This document shows, piece after piece, positions 1 to 5,112 of a stretch of 7,036 nt of DNA. The DNA lies in contig URWJ01000070.1 in NCBI GenBank assembly GCA_900551535.1, forward strand, positions 1 to 7,036, given 5' to 3'. The position numbers and the translations under genes were made by a program. The notes beneath the pieces are model-generated. The model made no database searches and was not told the origin of the DNA. It worked only from the letters and a program-made list of their open reading frames with translations. Within the stretch, counting starts at the first letter, position 1. Every line of letters begins with the position of its first letter. This DNA comes from an uncultured Granulicatella sp. GTDB lineage: Bacteria; Bacillota; Bacilli; Lactobacillales; Aerococcaceae.

Positions 1-86
1 TAGAAGAGGATGAACCTGGGGATTATCATGACTTTATGACACCAGTGGAAAAAGAGCGTAAAGGAATTAAACTAATAGAAGAATAA
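1..86 (+). CDS. C-terminal end of an unidentified protein (5' truncated by window edge)
   Basis: An open frame enters from the left edge and ends at TAA 84-86, with codons beginning at position 3. The 27 visible residues are highly charged and include EDEPGDYHDFMTP followed by a basic/acidic tail ending KLIEE. No domain or family can be recognised from so short a tail. Support for a real gene is the intrinsic terminator starting about 8 bases after the stop, and the absence of another feature there. Its function is unknown. Being upstream of a terminator and a separate promoter, it is probably not co-transcribed with the permease gene that follows. Confidence 0.6.
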   Translation, partial: EEDEPGDYHDFMTPVEKERKGIKLIEE

Positions 87-93
87 CTAAAAG

Positions 94-125
94 AAAAAGG
101 AGTGGCGAACACCACTTCTTTTTTT
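94..125 (+). terminator. Intrinsic terminator after the truncated first gene
   Basis: The stem is GGAGTGG (99-105) with CCACTTC (112-118), seven pairs including one G.T wobble, and the loop is CGAACA. An A-rich flank (94-98) precedes it and a T-run (119-125) follows. The A-tract opposite the T-tract could also give some activity on the other strand, but no minus-strand gene ends here. Confidence 0.85.
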
Positions 126-199
126 GTTGTTAATATTCGCGTTTAGAAACAGAATCACTTGTTTGACAATCTTTAAACAAAATTAAATTAAATAAAACG

Positions 200-257
200 A
201 ACGAAAATAAATTTTACAAGTTAAAATGTACGTGTTTGATATTGTAAAACGAAAATA
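200..257 (+). promoter_or_regulatory. Candidate operator region: direct and inverted repeats overlapping the permease promoter
   Basis: AACGAAAATA occurs at 200-209 and again at 248-257, the second copy lying in the promoter spacer. In addition TTTTACAA (212-219) is a perfect inverted match to TTGTAAAA (242-249), which covers the -35. The overlapping CGAAC at 198-202 loosely resembles the core of a PurR box, but the flanks do not fit the full consensus. A repressor or activator site is plausible by position; which protein would bind is not determined. Confidence 0.3.
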
Positions 258-270
258 GTTCTAGTATACT
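242..270 (+). promoter_or_regulatory. Sigma-A type promoter of the purine permease gene
   Basis: The -35 is TTGTAA (242-247, four of six consensus bases), followed by a 17-base spacer and a -10 of TATACT (265-270, five of six). Transcription would start near 277, leaving a 5' leader of only about 35 bases, too short for a purine riboswitch. A second -35-like TTGACA sits at 163-168 but has no good -10 at the right distance. Confidence 0.65.
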
Positions 271-311
271 TAAATCATCAAATAAACCAATAAAAAGGAG
301 TTATCATTTCA

Positions 312-1775
312 ATGGATAAGTTTTTTAAACTGAAAGAGAACGGCACGAACGTTACAACGGAGTTTTTGGCTGGGTTAACGACATTCTTCGCGATGTCATA
401 CATCATTTTTGTCAATCCGAACATTCTTAGTAAAACAGGGATGCCATTCCAAGCAGTCTTCTTATCAACGATTATTGCAACAGTTGTCAGCACATTAGTG
501 ATGGGTCTTTTCGCAAACGTTCCTTACGCATTAGCTCCAGGGATGGGGTTAAACGCGTTCTTTACATTTACAGTCGTTTTCGGCCTTGGATTCACTTGGC
601 AAGAAGCGTTAGCAATGGTATTTATTTGTGGTTTATTCAACATTTTCATTACAGTAACAAAAGTTCGTAAGATGATTATTAAAGCCATTCCGGTCAGTAT
701 GCAACATGCCATCGGGGGCGGGATTGGGATTTTCATCGCTTATATCGGTTTAAAAAATGCCAACCTATTAGAATTCCTTTCTGATTCAAAAACGATTACT
801 CAAGTAAACGGTGCTGCGTATAATGTCGCTACAGAAGCGTACAAGGGCGGCGTGTTTAGCGTGAACTCAAATGGTGGAATCGTTCCATCTCTTGTAAACT
901 TCACGTCTCCAGGAGCACTCCTTGCAGTTATCGGTTTAATCATCACTGTATTCTTATTATTGAAAAAAGTTCGTGGGGCTATCTTGCTTGGGATTGTTTT
1001 AACAACACTTTTAGCGATTCCAATGGGGGTTGTCGATCTATCAAAAGTAAGTTTTGAAAGTAACTCACTAGGAGCAGCGTTCAACGACTTAGGCACAACA
1101 TTCATGGCCGCTTTTGGTTCAGAAGGAATCGTGAAGCTCTTCTCTGATCCAGCGCGTTTACCGTTAGTATTAATGACGATTTTCGCATTCAGCTTATCGG
1201 ATACATTTGACACACTCGGAACCTTCATCGGTACAGGTCGTAAAACTGGAATCTTCTCTGAAGAAGACGAACGTCAACTTGAAAACGGATCTGGTTTCTC
1301 TTCTAAGATGGATAAAGCCTTATTCGCAGATGCCATCGGTACTTCTATCGGGGCAATTTTCGGTACTTCAAACACTACAACTTATGTTGAAAGTGCAGCC
1401 GGAATTGGTGCAGGTGGACGTACTGGTTTAACAGCAGTCGTTACAGCAGGCCTCTTCCTATTATCAACATTATTAGCACCATTCGTGGGTATCGTTCCTG
1501 CAGAAGCAACAGCGCCAGCGTTAATTATCGTTGGGGTGATGATGCTTTCTTCATTCGCAGATGTGAAATGGGACGCATTAGACGAAGCGATTCCAGCATT
1601 CTTCGCCGGCATCTTCATGGCACTTTGCTACAGTATCTCTTACGGTATCGCAGCAGGATTCATCTTCTACTGCTTAGTGAAAGTCATTACTGGTAAAGCA
1701 AAAGACATTCACCCAATTTTATGGGTAGCGACAGGATTATTCATCCTTAACTTCATTATCTTGGCTCTTCTATAA
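312..1775 (+). CDS. NCS2-family purine base permease (AzgA/PbuG/PbuO type: guanine, hypoxanthine and/or adenine)
   Basis: This is a polytopic inner-membrane symporter of 487 aa that imports nucleobases for salvage. The start ATG follows an AAAAGGAG site (about 293-300) at 11 bases. Family signatures are the first helix LTTFFAMSYIIFVNP (22-36), the glycine/proline segment APGMGLNAFFTF (75-86), the DTFDTLGT helix (297-304), and the substrate-site helix FGTSNTTTYVESAAGIGAGGR (350-370). Helices follow through the C-terminus. Residues about 152-197 form a long, probably extracellular, hydrophilic loop; the protein is longer than the roughly 430-440 aa Bacillus PbuG and PbuO. The gene is monocistronic, with its own promoter and terminator. 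The family assignment is firm. Which purine it prefers cannot be told from sequence, so no pbuG or pbuO symbol is given. Confidence 0.93.
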   Translation: MDKFFKLKENGTNVTTEFLAGLTTFFAMSYIIFVNPNILSKTGMPFQAVFLSTIIATVVSTLVMGLFANVPYALAPGMGLNAFFTFTVVFGLGFTWQEALAMVFICGLFNIFITVTKVRKMIIKAIPVSMQHAIGGGIGIFIAYIGLKNANLLEFLSDSKTITQVNGAAYNVATEAYKGGVFSVNSNGGIVPSLVNFTSPGALLAVIGLIITVFLLLKKVRGAILLGIVLTTLLAIPMGVVDLSKVSFESNSLGAAFNDLGTTFMAAFGSEGIVKLFSDPARLPLVLMTIFAFSLSDTFDTLGTFIGTGRKTGIFSEEDERQLENGSGFSSKMDKALFADAIGTSIGAIFGTSNTTTYVESAAGIGAGGRTGLTAVVTAGLFLLSTLLAPFVGIVPAEATAPALIIVGVMMLSSFADVKWDALDEAIPAFFAGIFMALCYSISYGIAAGFIFYCLVKVITGKAKDIHPILWVATGLFILNFIILALL

Positions 1776-1827
1776 GAGAAAAAATCAGCTGATAGTGAAC
1801 ACGCTTATTTAAACTTTAGCCATAATA

Positions 1828-1862
1828 GGGCGCCTAAGTATTTTTGCTTAGGTGCTTTTCCT
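1828..1862 (+). terminator. Intrinsic terminator of the permease gene
   Basis: The stem is GCGCCTAAG (1830-1838) with CTTAGGTGC (1847-1855), nine pairs including one G.T wobble. The loop is eight bases and T-rich, and TTTTCCTTTTATTT follows. It lies about 55 bases after the permease stop and just upstream of tex. Confidence 0.85.
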
Positions 1863-1905
1863 TTTATTTCATGATAGGATAGAGGAGACAGAAAGGGAGT
1901 TGACT

Positions 1906-4101
1906 ATGACAGAACAAACAACTGAAATCACTGCTTACGAGCGTTCCGTAGCGCTTGTGAAGGCAGAACTCACTCAATATAAACCAAAACAAATCGATAC
2001 GGTATTAGGCCTCTTGCAAGATGGCAATACAGTACCGTTTATTGCGCGTTATCGTAAAGACCAAACCGGTTCTTTAGATGAGGTGCAAATCCGTGAAATC
2101 GAAGAGCGCCAACGTTATTTGGAAAACTTCGAAAAACGAAAAGAAGAAATTAGCCGTCTTATTGACGAACAAGGCAAACTTACACCAGAGATTACGGCTG
2201 CATTAAGCAAGGCGACCACCTTAACGGCATTAGAAGATATTTATCGTCCGTATAAACAAAAACGTCGCACGAAGGCAACGATTGCTAAAGAGGCAGGACT
2301 AGAGCCGTTTGCATTATGGTTACTCATGACGACGAAAGATTCTGTAGAAGAAAAAGCAGCAACGTTTATCAATGAAGAAAAAGCAATTCTAACGGTCGAA
2401 GATGCCATTAACGGTGCTGTAGAAATTATCGCTGAATGGATTTCCGATGAAGCAAAATACCGTAAACAATTGCGTCAATTTACGCAAAAGAATGGTATCG
2501 TGAAGTCTGTCGTGAAGAAAGAAGAGCTCGACGAGAAGAAAGTCTACGAAATGTACTATGACTACGAAGAGCCGGTGAAATCCATTGTTCCTCACCGTGT
2601 GCTTGCCTTAAACCGTGCAGAAAAAGAAGATGTAGTCCGCGTGACGATTGAAGTCGACGTGACGAACCCTCTTACAAAGATTAAAGAAGAGAAAATCAAA
2701 AATCCGTCGTCACCATCTGCACCGATTGTCGAAGGCGCGATTGAAGAAAGCTACAAACGATTCATCGGACCAGCGATTGAACGCGAAATCCGTAATGAAT
2801 TAAGTGAAAAGGCGCAAACACAAGCGATTGCGATTTTCGGGGAAAACTTGAAGAACTTATTATTACAAGCGCCAATGAAAGGCCAAGTCATCTTAGGGCT
2901 CGACCCAGCGTACCGTACAGGATGTAAATTAGCGGTAATCGATGAAACAGGAAAAGTGCTTGGCAAGTCTGTGATTTACCCTCACGTAGGAGCTTCAGAA
3001 GCCAAACGCGCTCAAGCAGGCGGACAATTCCGTCGCATCGTGGAGCAGTATGGTGTAACACTTGTAGCGATTGGGAACGGAACGGCTAGCCGTGAGTCTG
3101 AACAATTCGTGGCGGAACAATTACGACAAATCCCACGCAAAGTTGTGTATACCATCGTCAGCGAAGCAGGAGCCTCTGTGTATTCTGCCAGCGATATCGC
3201 ACGCCAAGAATTTCCAGATTACCAAGTCGAAGAGCGTTCAGCAGTTAGCATCGCTCGTCGCTTGCAAGACCCATTAGCAGAATTGGTTAAAATTGATCCA
3301 AAAGCCGTTGGAGTTGGACAATACCAACATGACGTTCCAGAAAAACAATTAGATGAGCAGTTAGACTTTGTTGTTGAAACAGCCGTGAACAAGGTTGGGG
3401 TAAACGTGAATACTGCGAGTGCCGCTCTCTTGGAGCACATTGCCGGATTAACGAAAACAACAGCAGCCAACGTGGTCGCTTTCCGTGACGAAAACGGTAA
3501 GTTCACAAACCGTACGCAATTGAAGAAAGTACCTCGCTTAGGGCCAAAAGCTTACGAGCAAGCCGTTGGGTTCTTACGAATCATCGATGGAACGAATCCA
3601 TTTGACGGCACTGACATTCACCCAGAGTCTTATGATGTTGCTAAAGCCATTTTGAAAAAAGCCAATGCCGAAAAATTAGCGCTTGGTTCACCAGAGTTGG
3701 AAGAAGCCCTTAAAGGACTAAATACGAAAGAGTTGAAAGAAGAATTTGGCATCGGACAAGAAACACTGGAATTAGTGCTGGATGGATTATTGAAACCAGG
3801 ACGTGATCCGCGTGAAGAAGTCGCAGGACCAATCTTACGTAGCGATGTCTTGAAGATGGAAGACTTACAAGTGGGAATGGAACTAGAAGGAACCGTTCGT
3901 AACGTTGTGGACTTCGGCGCGTTCGTTGATATCGGTGTGAAACAAGATGGCCTTGTGCATATTTCGAAATTGAAAAAAGGCTTCGTAAAACATCCAAGTG
4001 ATGTCGTTGCGGTTGGGGATATCGTAACGGTTTGGGTGACGGAGCTTGACCTCAAAAAAGGTCGTGTCGGCCTCTCTATGATTGGACCGGAAAATAAATA
4101 A
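1906..4101 (+). CDS. tex: Tex family transcriptional accessory / S1 RNA-binding protein
   Basis: This is a cytoplasmic nucleic-acid-binding protein of 731 aa, the full family length. In order it has an N-terminal helical Tex region (about 8-200), a YqgF/RNase H-like domain opening with ILGLDPAYRTGCKLAVID (329-346), paired helix-hairpin-helix motifs (about 497-560, starting VNTASAALLEHI), and a C-terminal S1 domain (about 655-725, GTVRNVVDFGAFVDIG). The family is known for roles in transcription, RNA metabolism and stress or toxin expression. The YqgF domain in Tex proteins is generally thought catalytically inactive. The ATG at 1906 is chosen because AAAGGGAG (1892-1899) precedes it at six bases; an in-frame GTG at 1852 lies inside the upstream terminator. 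I see no convincing promoter between that terminator and the start. The sequence just 3' of the stop is highly structured (see the ncRNA entry). Confidence 0.95.
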   Translation: MTEQTTEITAYERSVALVKAELTQYKPKQIDTVLGLLQDGNTVPFIARYRKDQTGSLDEVQIREIEERQRYLENFEKRKEEISRLIDEQGKLTPEITAALSKATTLTALEDIYRPYKQKRRTKATIAKEAGLEPFALWLLMTTKDSVEEKAATFINEEKAILTVEDAINGAVEIIAEWISDEAKYRKQLRQFTQKNGIVKSVVKKEELDEKKVYEMYYDYEEPVKSIVPHRVLALNRAEKEDVVRVTIEVDVTNPLTKIKEEKIKNPSSPSAPIVEGAIEESYKRFIGPAIEREIRNELSEKAQTQAIAIFGENLKNLLLQAPMKGQVILGLDPAYRTGCKLAVIDETGKVLGKSVIYPHVGASEAKRAQAGGQFRRIVEQYGVTLVAIGNGTASRESEQFVAEQLRQIPRKVVYTIVSEAGASVYSASDIARQEFPDYQVEERSAVSIARRLQDPLAELVKIDPKAVGVGQYQHDVPEKQLDEQLDFVVETAVNKVGVNVNTASAALLEHIAGLTKTTAANVVAFRDENGKFTNRTQLKKVPRLGPKAYEQAVGFLRIIDGTNPFDGTDIHPESYDVAKAILKKANAEKLALGSPELEEALKGLNTKELKEEFGIGQETLELVLDGLLKPGRDPREEVAGPILRSDVLKMEDLQVGMELEGTVRNVVDFGAFVDIGVKQDGLVHISKLKKGFVKHPSDVVAVGDIVTVWVTELDLKKGRVGLSMIGPENK

Positions 4102-4107
4102 TTACGC

Positions 4108-4294
4108 TGCTATTACTACGTTCTGCAGGAACTCTTTATAGTAGCGACAATAGCTGTACCGGAGTGAGCCTGTAGTCTCACTACCTACTGATCCTCAAAG
4201 GGACTCTACGGAAACTTCCTAGAGTCCCTAATTCATATCAGTTACACTCGCTATTGTTGCTACTATAGATTCCGTGCAGAACTCCGTAATAGCA
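4108..4294 (+). other. Domain I: long imperfect inverted repeat / multibranch RNA domain
   Basis: Outer helix, 39 pairs in total: TGCTATTAC (4108-4116) with GTAATAGCA (4286-4294); a 3x3 loop; GTTCTGCA (4120-4127) with TGCAGAAC (4275-4282); GGAA (4128-4131) with TTCC (4270-4273); TATAGTAGC (4137-4145) with GCTACTATA (4259-4267); G4146.T4258; and ACAATAGC (4147-4154) with GCTATTGT (4250-4257). Inside are two branches. The small hairpin is AGTGAG/CTCACT (4163-4168, 4177-4182). The larger arm is ACTGAT/ATCAGT (4187-4192, 4237-4242) leading to AGGGACTCTA/TAGAGTCCCT (4199-4208, 4220-4229). Six T bases follow directly (4295-4300), so this domain could itself act as a weak terminator. Confidence 0.75.
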
Positions 4295-4399
4295 TTTTTT
4301 GTGCAATCATAGAGATGCCTTAGTGGAAGGCGAGACCGTATTGCAGTTCCTAGTAAGAACTCCATATTAGATTTTCTGTACAACCATAAAGAGAATTGA
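4279..4399 (+). repeat. Degenerate direct repeat, two copies offset by 77-78 bases
   Basis: GAACTCC at 4279-4285 begins a run of about 45 bases that recurs from GAACTCC at 4357-4363. Both copies read GAACTCC, then TA..TAG, then a T-run, then TGTGCAA (first copy, 4300-4306) or TGTACAA (second copy, 4377-4383), then CATAGAGA or CATAAAGAG. By eye roughly three quarters of positions agree with one single-base gap. The similarity fades after about 45 bases, so this is an old partial duplication or a repeated RNA module rather than a recent tandem repeat. Confidence 0.6.
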
Positions 4400-4426
4400 G
4401 TGCGTGCACAGCTTTAGCTAGATGGA

Positions 4427-4500
4427 ATGTAGCATTTTCTTTTAGTTACTTGCACAGAAAAATACTAACTAAGTGGAAAGTAGAAAATAAGTGGCTGCAT
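4427..4500 (+). other. Domain IV: extended stem-loop with a 17-base loop able to form a pseudoknot
   Basis: Three stacked helices of seven pairs each: ATGTAGC (4427-4433) with GCTGCAT (4494-4500, one T.G wobble), ATTTTCT (4434-4440) with AGAAAAT (4482-4488), and TTAGTTA (4442-4448) with TAACTAA (4466-4472). The loop is 4449-4465. Within it TTGCACAGAAAA (4450-4461) is complementary, without a gap, to TTTTTTGTGCAA (4295-4306) between domains I and II: eleven Watson-Crick pairs and one G.T. The pseudoknot and the domain II stem (TGCAAT/ATTGCA) use the same linker bases, so they exclude each other. Confidence 0.6.
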
Positions 4501-4502
4501 AA

Positions 4503-4693
4503 AGATGATTCCGCAAAGACTAACGGATTCTATAATCACAGTAACGTGATACGCATCGAATGTGAATTAAGCGGAGTAGGGACTTGTCCCGTACTCCGCT
4601 TTTGAAGCTTCGAAGGTGAGAGACCTATTGGCTCGAACCGGTGCAACGTTACAGTGATTATGAAGACATCCGTTAGGAAAGGCGGAATCATTT
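4503..4693 (+). other. Domain V: second long imperfect inverted repeat / multibranch RNA domain
   Basis: Outer helix, about 41 pairs: AGATGATTCCGC (4503-4514) with GCGGAATCATTT (4682-4693, one G.T); a symmetric 6x6 loop; TAACGGAT (4521-4528) with ATCCGTTA (4668-4675); ATAATCAC (4532-4539) with GTGATTAT (4654-4661); a 1x1 A-A mismatch; GTAACGT (4541-4547) with ACGTTAC (4646-4652); and GCATCG (4553-4558) with CGGTGC (4639-4644). Two inner branches: a strong hairpin AAGCGGAGTA/TACTCCGCTT (4569-4578, 4592-4601) extended by GGGA/TCCC around a CTTG loop, and a smaller arm TTCGA/TCGAA (4609-4613, 4633-4637) with AGGT/ACCT inside it. Confidence 0.75.
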
Positions 4694-4732
4694 CTTTTAT
4701 AAAGAGCACCACAGCGAACTCTAAATTTTCAG

Positions 4733-4763
4733 TAAATTCCACTTGCATTAGTGGTATTTTTTT
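4733..4763 (+). terminator. Intrinsic terminator ending the structured intergenic transcript
   Basis: CCACT (4739-4743) pairs with AGTGG (4750-4754) around the loop TGCATT. After one T-T mismatch an AT-rich extension continues (from 4736-4737 with 4756-4757). Seven T bases (4757-4763) follow. It lies upstream of ylaN and would separate tex and the structured region from the ylaN-ftsW-ylbG operon. Confidence 0.75.
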
Positions 4764-4774
4764 GTGGATGCAAG

Positions 4775-4803
4775 TATACTAAAAGAGTATATGCTTTGAG
4801 CAT
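4775..4803 (+). promoter_or_regulatory. Probable promoter region of the ylaN-ftsW-ylbG operon
   Basis: The stretch between the terminator at 4763 and the ylaN ribosome binding site must hold the operon promoter. The best -10 match is TATACT (4775-4780), but no good -35 lies 16-18 bases upstream; TATATG (4788-4793) with TGGATG (4765-4770) is an alternative. TATACT and AGTATA (4786-4791) form an inverted repeat spaced by AAAAG, and ATGC/GCAT (4791-4794, 4800-4803) a small hairpin. These may be regulatory; the exact promoter is unresolved. Confidence 0.35.
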
Positions 4804-4827
4804 GGAATATAGAAAGGGGAGTGTGAG

Positions 4828-5100
4828 ATGACTCAAAATCCTGCTTTAGTTCAGTTGACAGAAAATGCCAACCAAATTTATCAACTCATTTCAAAACAAA
4901 AAACACATCTTTGCTTGGCAAAATGCCCAGCATTCGAAGAAATTATCGATACACAATTATTCGGTTTATCGAAACAAGTGGATTTCGCAGTGTCACTTGG
5001 ATTAATTCACGCGAACGAAGGCCACAAAATTATGGCTGATTTAGAATACGCATTAAACGACATGTATACGCAAGTGTACGAAGAGTCGCGCCAAAATTAG
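4828..5100 (+). CDS. ylaN: YlaN family (DUF1507/UPF0358) small iron-homeostasis-linked protein
   Basis: This is a 90 aa cytoplasmic protein predicted to be wholly helical. It matches Bacillus and Staphylococcus YlaN in the core: the CPAFEEIIDTQLFGLSKQVDFAVSLGLI segment, residues 33-60, is the family hallmark. Known family facts: Staphylococcus aureus YlaN forms a small helical dimer, binds Fe(II) and counteracts Fur repression; the gene was reported as essential or conditionally essential in Bacillus. Here the N-terminus is slightly shorter than in Bacillus (about 93 aa). Besides the usual Cys33 it carries His27 and Cys29, giving H-x-C-x3-C. The start is fixed by AAAGGGGAG (4813-4821), six bases from ATG. 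The ylaN-ftsW adjacency is also found in Bacillus. Confidence 0.92.
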   Translation: MTQNPALVQLTENANQIYQLISKQKTHLCLAKCPAFEEIIDTQLFGLSKQVDFAVSLGLIHANEGHKIMADLEYALNDMYTQVYEESRQN

Positions 5101-5112
5101 AGGAGGCTTGAC

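Larger units (their letters stand above)
4102..4763 (+). ncRNA. Candidate large structured noncoding RNA (or structured tex 3' UTR)
   Basis: This gene-free stretch folds into consecutive plus-strand stem-loops: domain I 4108-4294, domain II 4302-4345 with hairpin GCCTT/AAGGC (4317-4331), a small hairpin 4345-4361, domain III 4361-4426 (TCCAT/ATGGA closing), domain IV 4427-4500, and domain V 4503-4693. Linker and terminator 4733-4763 follow. Several helices hold G.T pairs (4146-4258, 4430-4497, 4504-4692, 4556-4641), allowed in a plus-strand RNA but C-A mismatches on the other strand; I searched the plus strand, so this is only mild support. CGCTG (4105-4109) could also pair with CAGCG (4712-4716) to bring the ends together. 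No known class was recognised by eye. It is not tmRNA, RNase P or a T-box. The start is uncertain: a -10-like TATGAT lies at 4077-4082 inside tex, without a good -35, and read-through from tex is equally possible. Confidence 0.6.

Noticed and set aside
800..1228. 142-codon minus-strand open frame within the permease gene
   Set aside because: It is antisense to a clear family member and lacks a ribosome binding site or recognisable domain.
1852..1905. Upstream in-frame GTG start giving an 18-residue longer Tex
   Set aside because: The start lies inside the permease terminator stem and has no ribosome binding site. ATG 1906 has AAAGGGAG at six bases and the usual family N-terminus.
3630..4055. 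141-codon minus-strand open frame within tex
   Set aside because: It is a serine/threonine-rich shadow of the well-conserved HhH/S1 coding region.
4396..4605. 69-codon open frame in the structured intergenic region, plus strand
   Set aside because: It starts at TTG with no ribosome binding site, runs across several RNA helices, and its composition does not look like a protein family.
4569..4605. Hairpin AAGCGGAGTA/TACTCCGCTT followed by TTTT read as a free-standing terminator
   Set aside because: The T-run is only four bases and is interrupted at once by GAAGC, and the hairpin sits inside the larger domain V. It is better explained as a branch of that domain.
4108..4693. Two MITE-like transposable elements (each about 190 bp with inverted ends)
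   Set aside because: Pairing extends inward through symmetric internal loops and branched hairpins rather than only at the ends, and I see no target-site duplication. It is not excluded, since a genome-wide copy count cannot be done here.
4536..4748. 70-codon open frame on the minus strand in the same region
   Set aside because: It has no ribosome binding site and reads through the arms of domain V and the terminator; the open frame is explained by chance.
4102..4763. T-box leader, tmRNA or RNase P RNA
   Set aside because: There is no T-box core (AGGGTGGNACCGCG), no tRNA-like CCA end with tag reading frame, and no RNase P conserved core.
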